This document shows, piece by piece, positions 53,955 to 62,853 of a stretch of DNA of 64,000 nt (position 1 is its first letter; every line of letters begins with the position of its first letter). The translations under genes were made by a program, and so were the position numbers. The notes under the pieces were generated by a model. That model saw only the letters and a program-made list of their open reading frames with translations, was not told the DNA's origin and ran no database searches. Origin of the DNA: Actinoplanes sichuanensis (GTDB lineage Bacteria > Actinomycetota > Actinomycetes > Mycobacteriales > Micromonosporaceae); the NCBI RefSeq assembly GCF_033097365.1, contig NZ_AP028461.1, positions 4,092,001 through 4,156,000 on the forward strand, given 5' to 3'.

Positions 53955-55190
53955 ATGTCGGTTCCCCAGTCCCACGCCGCCGAGGATCCTCGCCCGGCAG
54001 GCCCCGTGAAGGCGGCCGCGATCGGGACCTCCGTGCTGCTGCTGGCCTACTGCGCTTTCATCAGTCTCGGCCTGCCCGATGGTCTGCTCGGCGTCGGATG
54101 GCCGTCGATGGCAGGCGAACTGCGGGTGTCCACCGATTCCGTGGGCGTGCTGTTGTTCGCCAGCACGGTCGGCTACCTGTTGTCCAGCGTCGCGGCCGGG
54201 TTCACCCTCGTCCGGCTGGGTGTCGGACGGCTGTTGGCCGGCAGCACGGCGCTCGCCGCGCTCGCCCTGGCCGGATATGCCGCCGCGCCGGGGCTGGGCT
54301 GGTTGCTGCCCTGCGCCCTGGTCGCCGGGTTCGGCGGTGGAGCGATCGATACCGGCCTCAACGCGTACGCCGCGAACGCGTTCGGGCCTCGACACATGAA
54401 CTGGTTGCACGCGTTCTTCGGCCTCGGTGTCGCCGTCGGGCCGCTGATCATGACCGGCGTGCTCGGTGGCGGTCTGTCGTGGCGGTGGGGTTACGGTCTG
54501 GTGGCCGGTGCGCAGGCACTACTGGCCGTCGCCTTCGTCGTATCCGCCCGGGCGTGGGCACCGCACCGCGCCGCCGACACGCCGGGGGCCGCCGCGAACA
54601 CTGCGTTGCCGCGGGTCGGGGCGACTCTGCGGATGCCCGCGGTGTGGTTCAGCATGTCGGCGTTCGCCGTCTACGTCGGGCTCGAGGTGGCCACCGGTCT
54701 GTGGGCGTACCTGTTACTCACCGAGGACCGCGCCGTCAGCGCGACCGCTGCGGGACTGTGCGTCTCGGCGTACTGGGCGAGTCTCTTCGTCGGCCGGGTG
54801 GTGCAGGGCTTCACCGTCGAACGGCTGGGCACCACCCGTACCCTCGTCGGTGGTCTCGTCGGCATGCTGGCCGGTGCCGTGTTGATGGCCGTTCCCGGTC
54901 CTGCCTGGTCGGCCGTGGCCGGCCTGATGGTGATCGGTTTCGCCGCGGCGCCGGTGTTCCCGCTGCTGACGTTGACCACCGCCGACCGCGTCGGGCAGGC
55001 GCACGCCGACCGGGTGATCGGTTTGCAGATGTCGGCCACGGGCCTGGGCGGGGTACTCATCCCCGCCGGTGTCGGTGTGCTCGTCGAGCGTGTCGGGGAA
55101 TACACCCTCGGGCCGTCACTGACCGTTCTGGCGGTGGCGCTCCTGGCCCTGTACGCGGGCGCGACCCGCTATCGCGCGCGGGCTGCGTAG
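53955..55190 (+). CDS. MFS transporter
   Basis: A 411-residue protein with twelve predicted membrane helices (e.g. IGTSVLLLAYCAFISLGLPD, GLGWLLPCALVAGFGGG) and the MFS loop pattern FTLVRLGVGRLLAG. The GLPDGLLGVGWPSM start is typical of the FucP/sugar-type or FsR-like MFS. Substrate unknown. Three 10-base-spaced repeats (TCATG, TCACG, TCAGG at 53922-53946) lie just upstream of the ATG. Confidence 0.85.
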   Translation: MSVPQSHAAEDPRPAGPVKAAAIGTSVLLLAYCAFISLGLPDGLLGVGWPSMAGELRVSTDSVGVLLFASTVGYLLSSVAAGFTLVRLGVGRLLAGSTALAALALAGYAAAPGLGWLLPCALVAGFGGGAIDTGLNAYAANAFGPRHMNWLHAFFGLGVAVGPLIMTGVLGGGLSWRWGYGLVAGAQALLAVAFVVSARAWAPHRAADTPGAAANTALPRVGATLRMPAVWFSMSAFAVYVGLEVATGLWAYLLLTEDRAVSATAAGLCVSAYWASLFVGRVVQGFTVERLGTTRTLVGGLVGMLAGAVLMAVPGPAWSAVAGLMVIGFAAAPVFPLLTLTTADRVGQAHADRVIGLQMSATGLGGVLIPAGVGVLVERVGEYTLGPSLTVLAVALLALYAGATRYRARAA

Positions 55191-55245
55191 CCGCTCGCCT
55201 GTTTATTCGGTTTACCCGGGGGCGTCTGCCGCGGACAGTGGGCCG

Positions 55246-56184
55246 GTGGATTCTCCCGCGCGGATCACCGCGCTCATCGAGTCGGCGGGGTACGGCGACG
55301 GCGACCGGGTCGTGGTCGGCCTACGGTGCGGGGACGCGCCGCCGGTGTACGTGAGCCACGGTGACCCGTTCACGACGGCCTGCGTCGCGTCGGTGTCGAA
55401 GCAGATCACGGCCGCGTGCGTGGCGCTGCTCGTGCGGCAGGGAAGGCTCGACGTCGAGTCGGTTCTGGCCGAGTGGATCCCCGAGCTTCCGGCGTGGGCG
55501 GCCACCGTCCGGGTGCGGCACCTGATCCACCACACAGGCGGGCTGCCCGAGGCCGGCGAGTTCTTCGCGCTCAAGAGGGCCGGGCGGGACCGGACCGTCG
55601 CCGGCATCCTCGGCGAGTTGGGCGGGCATGAGACTTTGGAGAGCACGCCGGGGACCACGTTCAGCTACCGCAACCCTGGTTACACGTGTCTGTCGGTCAT
55701 CGTCGAACGTGTCGCCGGTAAGCCGTTCCCCGATTTCGCGCGCTCGCGTCTGTTCGAGCCGCTGGGTATGGCCGGCACCCGCTACTGGGCAGGCCCGGAT
55801 CCGTTTCCGCCCGGTGGCACGCCGACCGAGCCGGGTTCCCCGGCGCCGCTGTCGCTGGGCGACTGCGGGGTCTGGTCGACGGCGGCCGATCTGATGCGCT
55901 GGAACGAGGCCTTGGCGAACGACGAGCTCGGCGTTTCGGGCCTGTTGCACACGGCGGGGCGGCTCGACGACGGCACTCCCCTGCCGTACGGCTGGGGTAT
56001 CGACGTGGTGACCCGGGCCGGGTTCCCGCTGCACCGACACGGCGGCGTGTGGGCGGGTTTGAGCGCTCAGATCGCTCGGTTGCCCGCGCAGCGTGCCGGA
56101 CTGGTCGTGATCGCGCTGGATCATGAGGAGGCCCGAACTCAGCGGCTGGCCGACGGTCTGATCGACGAGCTGATCGCCCCCTGA
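55246..56184 (+). CDS. serine hydrolase of the beta-lactamase/PBP fold
   Basis: A 312-residue protein with SxxK (ASVSKQITAA), YxN (FSYRNPGY), and a HxG-type motif (HRHGGVWAG), as in class C beta-lactamase-related esterases and D-aminopeptidases. No signal peptide, so cytosolic. It follows the MFS gene by 55 bases and may be in one operon. GTG start. Confidence 0.85.
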   Translation: MDSPARITALIESAGYGDGDRVVVGLRCGDAPPVYVSHGDPFTTACVASVSKQITAACVALLVRQGRLDVESVLAEWIPELPAWAATVRVRHLIHHTGGLPEAGEFFALKRAGRDRTVAGILGELGGHETLESTPGTTFSYRNPGYTCLSVIVERVAGKPFPDFARSRLFEPLGMAGTRYWAGPDPFPPGGTPTEPGSPAPLSLGDCGVWSTAADLMRWNEALANDELGVSGLLHTAGRLDDGTPLPYGWGIDVVTRAGFPLHRHGGVWAGLSAQIARLPAQRAGLVVIALDHEEARTQRLADGLIDELIAP

Positions 56185-56280
56185 CGGGACGACCGCCGCC
56201 GACAGCCGCGAAGCAGAATGGCCGCGATCCGCTTTTCGGCAGTTCACGGCCATCCCGTTAACCTCTTGATCAGGTACTGG

Positions 56281-56928
56281 CTAAAGTCGGGCGAGGATCT
56301 CCATCTTCTTGGCGGAGAACTCGTCGTCGGTCACCACACCGGCCTCACGAAGTTCACCGAGACGCCGCAGCTGCTCCATCGGGTCGACGGCGGCCGGGGC
56401 CGAGGGCACGCCCGGCGCCGGGGCCGTGACCGGCAGGTGTGCCGGGACGCCTGCATAGTGGTGGGTGTTGCGCAGTGTCTGCTCGTAAAGCCGGGCAGCA
56501 CGTGCGGTCTCGTTGATGATCGTGACGGCTGCCCGCGGTTCGGGCACGTCCTCGAGGATGACGAGTTCGACACGGTTGGATCGCTGCACGTGCACCAGGA
56601 CGTTTCCGACGCCCCGCGATTTCTGGATCAAGGCTTGGCGCATGTCGACGTCCATGATCTGAGCGACCGGTATCTGCTGGGCGTTGGTGGACACGATGCC
56701 CTTCTCGAAGTAGAGCAGGGTCGAAGTCAGCCGGTACTTGCCGCCGCCGATGCCGGTCAGGGTCAGGCCCCGGGCCTCCCACAGTGTGCCCGGATCGTTC
56801 AGCTCGACGACGATGTCCCATCCCTGCGGCGCGGGCGGCCAGGCCGGGTCCGGTTGCCAGCCCACCGGCGGCAGCCAGCCCTCGGGGGCCGGGGGCCATC
56901 CTGGTGCGGGATTGAACTTCTTCGCCAC
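56281..56928 (-). CDS. SHOCT-domain protein with proline-rich N-terminus
   Basis: A 215-residue protein: N-terminal W-P repeats (PGWPPAPEGWLPPVGWQPDP), a PH-like beta domain (YFEKGIVSTNAQQIPVAQI), and a C-terminal SHOCT helix pair (LRRLGELREAGVVTDDEFSAKKMEILARL, as two short motifs). SHOCT modules occur at termini of many proteins and may oligomerise. GTG start with GAGGTGAG upstream. Function unknown. Confidence 0.8.
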   Translation of the reverse strand: MAKKFNPAPGWPPAPEGWLPPVGWQPDPAWPPAPQGWDIVVELNDPGTLWEARGLTLTGIGGGKYRLTSTLLYFEKGIVSTNAQQIPVAQIMDVDMRQALIQKSRGVGNVLVHVQRSNRVELVILEDVPEPRAAVTIINETARAARLYEQTLRNTHHYAGVPAHLPVTAPAPGVPSAPAAVDPMEQLRRLGELREAGVVTDDEFSAKKMEILARL

Positions 56929-57225
56929 GACTCACCTCATCGTTGCCGGCCAACTTGGTCGCTGACCGATTCGGCAGCGTCCGACGGCTCTTGAGCCGTG
57001 GGAGAGTTCAGCAACCGGTCTGCAAGCCGCAGACCGCAGCGGCGGCCCCGATTGTCGCGACCGATGATCGGAGAAGAGCGGCATGGTAGCGACGGCAGCG
57101 CCGACCCGTGGCACGGGTAGGCCATTTCAAGGCCGAGTGCTCAGTACGTACCGGGGCCAGGTGTCCGATCAACTCGATTCACCTGCCGGCTTCGGCTCGG
57201 CCTCCGAGCGTGCCATGATCGCCGG

Positions 57226-57561
57226 GTGGAGGAGGCGTACCGTCCTCGCGCGCTGCGGGTGATGGCGGAGCACATGTCCGACGACCCTGTCTGGGACTCG
57301 GACCTTGACCACATGGGTCCGGTCGTACTTCATGATCTCGGTGTCAGCGCGCAGCTCGTCCAGCGGTTGCAGGCGTGGAACGAGCGCTACAACGCCATCG
57401 CACTGACGGGTTTCGAGTTCGCCGGCGTGGATGAGGAGCAACGCTGGCGGCAGGACGGGCGGGCGTTGGCTTACGAATTGCAGAATGAGCTGCCGGACAT
57501 CGAGATCAGCTATTTCGAGGACGCGGACCCGAGGCCCCTCCGTGATCGTCGCGGCCCGTGA
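57226..57561 (+). CDS. hypothetical protein
   Basis: A 111-residue protein: helical N-terminus (YRPRALRVMAEHMSDDP), middle VVLHDLGVSAQLVQRLQAWNERY. Similar short proteins occur in actinobacteria near toxin loci but no family name is certain. GTG start. Confidence 0.55.
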   Translation: MEEAYRPRALRVMAEHMSDDPVWDSDLDHMGPVVLHDLGVSAQLVQRLQAWNERYNAIALTGFEFAGVDEEQRWRQDGRALAYELQNELPDIEISYFEDADPRPLRDRRGP

Positions 57562-57704
57562 AGGCCGATCTGTGGTGCTCATTCCGGGCGCCGGGTGCTG
57601 GCCCTGGTCGTTGCTGTAGAGCCTGTCCCGGCGGGGACGTCCTCGTTGACCTTGCCGGGCGCGATGTGGGTCGAGGTCGGATCGGCGGGTTGCCGGCACG
57701 GTGC

Positions 57705-58949
57705 TCAGTCGTCGACGGGGAAAGGCGCTCGGTTGTCGGACTCGGAAAGTTCGGTGTCGGAGTGGGCCGGCGCCGGGCTGGTCCATTGGGTGAGCAGCAC
57801 GGTGGCGTCGTCCTGCAGGCAGTCGTCCTGGTAGTCGAGGATGGCGTGGACCAGCCGGCGGGCGGTCTCCGGTAGCGGTAGGTGGTCGGCGATGGCCTTG
57901 ACCGTGAAGTCGACGAGCCGGTCGATGCCGAACGGCTCGCCGCCGGATCGTGCCTCGGTGACGCCGTCGGTGTAGAGCAGCACGTGATCGCCGGGTTCCA
58001 GTGCTTCCTCCACCACGACCGGCGGCCGGTGGTGGCCGAGCGAAACCGGCAGGGCGGTGGGCGTCGGCAGTACCTTGACCGCTTTGCCCTGGCGGATGAC
58101 CACGCCGCTGGGATGCCCGGCGGAGATCACCCGCAGTATGCCGGTGCGCTGATCGAGTTCGGCGAGTACCGCGGTGATCAGGCCGCGCTGGTCGTGGTCG
58201 TGTACGGCCTGGTCGATGTGGTGGTAGGTGGCGGTCAGGTCGAGGTCGGCGCGTCGGGCGTTGCGGTAGGCCGCCAGCGCGAGTGAGGCCAGCATGACGG
58301 CCCGCATGCCGCCCGCCGAGCCGTGTCCGACGGCGTCGAAGAGCGCGAGGTAGGCGATGTCGCCGTTGACGGCGTAGTCGAAGGCGTCACCGCCGACGTC
58401 GTAGCACGGCTCCAGGATTCCGCTGATCATCATGTGGCCGGTGGAGAACGTCAGCGGCGGGAGCTGGGCGCGCAGCATCTCCGCGGCCAGGCGCATCGGT
58501 TCGCGGCGGCGTAGCCGTTCGATGGTGTCGCTGTAGAGGCTTCGGGTCACCATGAGTTCGGCGAGCAGGGCGGCGACGGTCGCGCAGTCCTCCACGAGGG
58601 TGTCTGCGGCCGGGCCGGTCAGGGCGACCTCCATCACGCCGAGACGTTCGGCGCCGTTGATCAGTGGCACCCACAGCCGGGTCCCGTCGGGGCCGAGGTC
58701 ACCGGCGCAGGCCGCGACGGTGGAGAAGGCACGCCCGGCGAGGGTGCCGTCGACCATGATGCGGTCCCGGTCCGGGACGTCTCCGGTCAGCAGGGGCAGG
58801 AGTTCCCGTTGCCGATGATCGACCAGGTAGATGATCATGCTGGTGGCGCCGACCAGTGGGGCGGCCCGCATGGCCATCTGCGGGAGGTCGTCCGGCCGGG
58901 CATGGTGCGACTGCCGCAGCAGCCGGCCCAAGGCCTCGATACCACTCAC
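57705..58949 (-). CDS. GAF and PP2C (SpoIIE-type) protein phosphatase
   Basis: A 414-residue protein with an N-terminal GAF-like domain (ATSMIIYLVDHRQRELLPLL) and a SpoIIE-type PP2C domain: YDVGGDAFDYAV, then FDAVGHGSAGGMRAVML, and QDDATVLLT. These residues bind two metal ions for Ser/Thr phosphatase activity, typically on anti-sigma-factor antagonists. GTG 58949 with a strong GAGGAGG RBS. Confidence 0.9.
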   Translation of the reverse strand: MSGIEALGRLLRQSHHARPDDLPQMAMRAAPLVGATSMIIYLVDHRQRELLPLLTGDVPDRDRIMVDGTLAGRAFSTVAACAGDLGPDGTRLWVPLINGAERLGVMEVALTGPAADTLVEDCATVAALLAELMVTRSLYSDTIERLRRREPMRLAAEMLRAQLPPLTFSTGHMMISGILEPCYDVGGDAFDYAVNGDIAYLALFDAVGHGSAGGMRAVMLASLALAAYRNARRADLDLTATYHHIDQAVHDHDQRGLITAVLAELDQRTGILRVISAGHPSGVVIRQGKAVKVLPTPTALPVSLGHHRPPVVVEEALEPGDHVLLYTDGVTEARSGGEPFGIDRLVDFTVKAIADHLPLPETARRLVHAILDYQDDCLQDDATVLLTQWTSPAPAHSDTELSESDNRAPFPVDD

Positions 58950-59047
58950 TGGCGTCCTCCTCGTCGCAGCCCTCAAGGCAGTGTGGCGTACGCCGACCGG
59001 CAACGACTCCCGTACCGGCGCGGGTTTGAGGTCGTATGGCTTGTAGA

Positions 59048-60004
59048 TCACTCGGACATGAGCATCTCCTGCAGTTGCGGAAGGCGGACGAACAGGTCGG
59101 GGAGGCCGCGCAGGCCGTTGCGCACGGATTCGTGCGACAGCGCGAGGTCGGGGCCGGTGTCGGCCTCGACACCGGAGAGGCAGCGCAGGATGTTCCACCT
59201 GGTGAATCCCAGCCGGCCGCCGATCATGAACGCGAACCAGCTCGGCCCCCACGGCGGCAGCGTTCCGCCCGCTGCGACATAGCCGTCGAGGACCGAGCGG
59301 AAGACGGCGGGTCGGATGTCGTCGAGGCCTGGTCCCTTCGCGAGACTCAACGCGGTCGAGCCGAGTTCACCGGCCAGGTCGAGCATCCCCGAGAGTTCCC
59401 AATCGAGCAGCACCGGCCGACCTTTCCGAGAGAGCAGGTTCCAGGGCTGGATGTCTCGGTGTGTCAGCACGGCGGGTCCCGGGCGTTCACAGGTGTCGAC
59501 GAACCGTGCCATCGCGAGGAGCGTCTCGACCTGCCGGGCGAGTTCGCCGGCCCAGGGCTGCCCGGTCGCCGTCGCCCGCTCGGCGAGCGTCGGCCAGTCT
59601 CGCGGCACCGATTCCTGGATCGGGGCGGCGGGCCACGCGACGTCGAGTGTGTGGAGGCGCGCGAGAATGCCGCCGATCTCGAACGCGTACTCCGCCGGCA
59701 CTGGTGCTTCCGGCAGTTTCTCGCCGTCGACCCACCGATGAACGAGCGTGTGATCGCCGGCCAGGATGGGTTCCGGCATCGGGACTCCGGCGGCGAAGGC
59801 CGCCTGCTCGAATCTGAACACGTCCTCGGTCCGGTAGATCTCGCGGCGGTCGAGGAGGTTCAACTCCTTCACCGCGAAGGAGCCTTGGTCGGTGTCGAGC
59901 CGGTACAGGCGGTTGGCGAACCCGCCGCGGACTCGGGTCATCGGTCCGGTCGGCTCACCGAGAAAGGACAGATCCACCTCACGCAATTTAAGGGACGCAG
60001 TCAT
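59048..60004 (-). CDS. phosphotransferase-family (APH-like) protein
   Basis: A 318-residue protein with the catalytic loop THRDIQPWNLL (HxDxxxxN) and metal loop PVLLDWELSG. The N-lobe has FAVKELNLLDRREI with the nucleotide-binding Lys. Substrate unknown. ATG 60004 with GGAAGA upstream. It lies before the SpoIIE phosphatase gene on the same strand with about 98 bases between. Confidence 0.85.
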   Translation of the reverse strand: MTASLKLREVDLSFLGEPTGPMTRVRGGFANRLYRLDTDQGSFAVKELNLLDRREIYRTEDVFRFEQAAFAAGVPMPEPILAGDHTLVHRWVDGEKLPEAPVPAEYAFEIGGILARLHTLDVAWPAAPIQESVPRDWPTLAERATATGQPWAGELARQVETLLAMARFVDTCERPGPAVLTHRDIQPWNLLSRKGRPVLLDWELSGMLDLAGELGSTALSLAKGPGLDDIRPAVFRSVLDGYVAAGGTLPPWGPSWFAFMIGGRLGFTRWNILRCLSGVEADTGPDLALSHESVRNGLRGLPDLFVRLPQLQEMLMSE

Positions 60005-60110
60005 CAGATGTCTTCCGGGGATACTCCGGCCTTCGGGCCGGGGAGGAATCGGAATGTCCTGCGTAGCAGGGCAAGCACAGCCGATTCGCCGGCAGGGTGG
60101 ATCGGCGTCA

Positions 60111-60130
60111 GTGGCGATCGGGTTCGCCAC
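60111..60130. terminator. hairpin downstream of the TetR gene
   Basis: GTGGCGA-tcgggt-TCGCCAC, 7-base perfect stem and 6-base loop, between the TetR stop and the phosphotransferase start. A second C/G-rich hairpin lies at 60024-60045. Confidence 0.4.
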
Positions 60131-60188
60131 CGACCGGACGGGTTTCTCGTGGGTTTGACCGGGTGTGACCGGGGTGGCTTCGGCCCGA

Positions 60189-60797
60189 TCACGGCACCGG
60201 TTGTCGCTCGATGGTGTTCGGCGGCGGGAGGACCGTACGCAGGATGCGGGTCAGATCTGCTTCTGAGGGGGCGGTGTCGTGCGCGGGCTCCCACATGACC
60301 ACGGCCTGGAAGATGACGTAGGCGATGGTCGGCAGGTCGGACTCGGCGGTCACTTCGCCCCGGTGCACGGCGCGTTCCAGGGCCCGGTGGAAGGGTGCGA
60401 GAGTGCGGGCGTTGGCGGCCCGGACCAGTTCGCGTAGCTCGGCGGCGCCGGTGGTGGCGGCGGTGATCATCGCGCGGCCTTCCGGTCGGGCCGCGTTGTC
60501 TCTGATCAGCACCATGAGGGCGAGCAGGTCGCCGGTGACGGTGCCGGTGTCGGGGTCGGCGTCGTAGCGTTCGAGCAGCGGTTCGACCACGGATTGCAGC
60601 AGGGCCGCCTTCGACGGCCAGCGGCGGTAGATGGTCGGTCGGCTCACTCCGGCTGCTTTGGCGACGGCGTCGATGGTGAGGTTCGCGAACCCGGTCCGGG
60701 ACAGCTCGGCCAGGGTGGCGGCGCGGACGCTTTCGACCACCTGGATGCTGCGCGGGCCCTGTTGGATGCCGCGGGTGGGCCGGTTCGGTTCGCTCAT
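60189..60797 (-). CDS. TetR-family repressor, divergent from an SDR gene
   Basis: A 202-residue TetR protein: HTH (FANLTIDAVAKAAGVSRPTIYRRWPSKAALL, in two short segments) and a TetR_C-type ligand domain. It is divergent from the short-chain dehydrogenase gene, and a palindrome lies between (60822-60851), so it likely controls that gene and itself. Confidence 0.9.
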   Translation of the reverse strand: MSEPNRPTRGIQQGPRSIQVVESVRAATLAELSRTGFANLTIDAVAKAAGVSRPTIYRRWPSKAALLQSVVEPLLERYDADPDTGTVTGDLLALMVLIRDNAARPEGRAMITAATTGAAELRELVRAANARTLAPFHRALERAVHRGEVTAESDLPTIAYVIFQAVVMWEPAHDTAPSEADLTRILRTVLPPPNTIERQPVP

Positions 60798-60821
60798 CGG
60801 GTCCCGACCCTAACACCGCCA

Positions 60822-60851
60822 ACTAATGTTTACACAGTGTTGCCATTTAGT
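60822..60851. promoter_or_regulatory. imperfect palindrome, candidate TetR operator
   Basis: ACTAATGtttACAC-a-GTGTtgcCATTTAGT: outer arms match with one insertion, inner ACAC/GTGT is perfect. Located 25 bases from the TetR start and 56 from the SDR start. Confidence 0.55.
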
Positions 60852-60906
60852 GTTCGGGGACCTAGCGTCGGCAGTCGCAACAGCCCGCGAACAGGAAGGT
60901 GGCCGC

Positions 60907-61715
60907 ATGTCCACGGCTGAGGTATCGAGTAGGTCCCTGACCGATCTGATCCGCCTGACCGGCCGTCGGGCGGTCGTCACCGGCGGCGCACAGGGCCTCG
61001 GCAAGGCGATCGCCCTGCGCCTGGCCGAGGCCGGAGCCGACCTGATCATCGGTGACATCCGAGAAGACCTCGCCGACGGTACGGCCGTCGAGATCGCGCG
61101 GCGCCACGGCGTACGGGCCATCGGCTGCGCACTGGACGTCACGGACACGGCCTCGGTACGGGCGGTCGCCGACCGGGCCGTCACCGACCTGGGCGGACTG
61201 GAGATCTGGGTCAACAACGCCGGCATCTTCCCCAGCGTTCCGCTGCTCGACATGAGCGACGAGATCTGGGACCGGGTCCTCGACGTCAACGCCCGTGGCA
61301 CGTTCGTCGGCGCCCGGGAGGCCGCCCGGCGGATGTCGGCGCCGGTGGGGTCATCGTGAACATCGCCTCCACGGCGGGTTTCCGGGGCAGCGCGCCGGGC
61401 CTGGCCGCCTACGTGTCGTCCAAACACGCCGTGCGGGGGCTGACCCGGGAGCTGGCCTTGGAGTTGGCGCCGAAGGGCATCCGGGTGCTGGGGGTGGCGC
61501 CGAGCCACGTCCCGACCGAGGGCAACATCGCAGCCGCGACCGCGGCCGGGGTGCCGGCCGATCAGCTCGACGCAATCGCGTTGATGATGACCGGACCGAT
61601 CGGGCGCCCCGGGGTGCCCGACGACATCGCCCGGGTCGCGTTGTTCTGCGCCTCGGACCTGTCGGCGTTCATGACCGGCAGCACGCAGCTGGCCGACGGC
61701 GGAACCACCGCCTGA
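60907..61715 (+). pseudogene. short-chain dehydrogenase split by a one-base shift
   Basis: The first part (to 61359) has the Rossmann TGGAQGLG motif, NNAGIF, and ends after GAREAARRMSAPVGSS. The second part (61356-61715) restarts with NIASTAGFRG, the catalytic YVSSK (AAYVSSKHAV), and the C-terminal NAD-binding SxxPTEGN loop to TGSTQLADGG. The junction GCGCCGGTGGGG would read through if it were GCGCCGGGTGGGG. Either the gene is a recent pseudogene or there is a base-call error. Strong RBS (AGGAAGG). Controlled by the divergent TetR (inference). Confidence 0.8.
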
Positions 61716-61838
61716 CCCGGTCTCCCGGCTCGGCGATCACCATCCGGTGCGTCGGCGGAGACGCCTCAACCAGGATTCGGATCGCGGCGCCGGCGGCGAC
61801 GGGGGCCGATCGCGTTGTGGGCGGGTGGCCATGAACTC

Positions 61839-62080
61839 TCAGTCCTGGCGGAGGGCCTCGGCATAGCGCGGAACTGTCGGGACCGGTGGCTGCCATGCCT
61901 GCGGGAGGGCGGCCGGCGGTGGGGTTCGTCTGGTGTGCAGGGCTGCGACCAGTGCCGAGGGCTGTCGCAGGGTCGCCTCGAACAGGATGGGTGCTCGTTG
62001 CAGCTGGGCGTGGAACAGGGTGGTCGTACGGGCGAGCAGTTCCTGGCGCCGGGGGATCCTGCCGCGGCCCGCGACCTCAT
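61839..62080 (-). pseudogene. possible gene relic
   Basis: In a 447-base gap, a minus-strand frame without a start codon reads RRQELLARTTTLFHAQLQRA and ALVAALHTRRTPPPAAL, ending AEALRQD with a stop at 61839. Codon third positions are GC-rich. It could be the end of a truncated gene; no family was recognised. Confidence 0.25.
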
Positions 62081-62162
62081 CGGTGCAGCGGGACCGTGAT
62101 GACAGCGCGACGCCGCACCGCGCAGGGCTCGAGGGTCCCGGCGGTGCGCCGGGTCAGCCCGA

Positions 62163-62591
62163 CTACAAGCCGATGTTGGCCTTGGCGCCCATATACGAAC
62201 CAGCGCCGGGGAATCCCGACTGGCACAGCCGCACGAACGTGTCGCTGAACCCGAGCCGGGCCAGCTTGTCCAACTCGACGAACTCCACCCCGCGGATCGG
62301 TCGGGTATCCGCACCGCCGAGAACCGCGCCGATCTCGCCGCCGACCCGCCGGACTTCGAAGGTGATGTGAACGACTTGCCCGGCAGTGTTGTCGCAGAGG
62401 TACAGCAGGCGACCCGTCTCCACCTCCACGCCCGTCTCTTCCCGCATCTCCCGGACCAGCGCCTGCGACAGCGTCTCCCCCGCCTCCACCTTGCCGCCCG
62501 GCAGGGACCACGTCCGGGGACCGCCGGTCTCCTGATTCAGCACCAGAATCCGGCCGTCCTCGATGCAGATGCCGGTCACGCGGGTCCTCAC
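62163..62591 (-). CDS. Nudix hydrolase
   Basis: A 142-residue protein with the Nudix box GGKVEAGETLSQALVREMREETGVEV (GX5EX7REUXEEXGU, shown as residues of the motif). It cleaves nucleoside diphosphates linked to X; the substrate is unknown. GTG 62591 start with no strong RBS. It overlaps a coding trace for an EF-hand-like peptide upstream. Confidence 0.85.
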   Translation of the reverse strand: MRTRVTGICIEDGRILVLNQETGGPRTWSLPGGKVEAGETLSQALVREMREETGVEVETGRLLYLCDNTAGQVVHITFEVRRVGGEIGAVLGGADTRPIRGVEFVELDKLARLGFSDTFVRLCQSGFPGAGSYMGAKANIGL

Positions 62592-62757
62592 AGGGCGACC
62601 GTAGCAACCGGGAAGGTACGGATACGACGCCGGCGTCCGGTGTCTTGATGGACTCGGTGTCGATCCTGCCGTCGTCGTCGGTGTCGAACTGCACCGAGTC
62701 GAAGATCCCGTCGCCGTCCAGGTCCGCCACCGCGGGTTCACTCGGATCGAAGTCCAT
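62590..62757 (-). pseudogene. truncated EF-hand-like gene
   Basis: ATG 62757 has an excellent RBS (GGAGGGGAG) and encodes MDFDPSEPAVADLDGDGIFD, then FDTDDDGRIDTE, two calcium-binding-like loops typical of actinobacterial thrombospondin-type repeats. Beyond about 45 codons the frame runs into the Nudix gene and loses sense. It could be a short real gene or a truncated one. Confidence 0.35.
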
Positions 62758-62853
62758 GCCCACTCCCCTCCACGCCGCTGCACCCTGATGACGGAGGTTT
62801 CCCCGCGCCATCTCGCCGCACGAAGGTGATCCAGGTCACATCGATGGCTCGGG

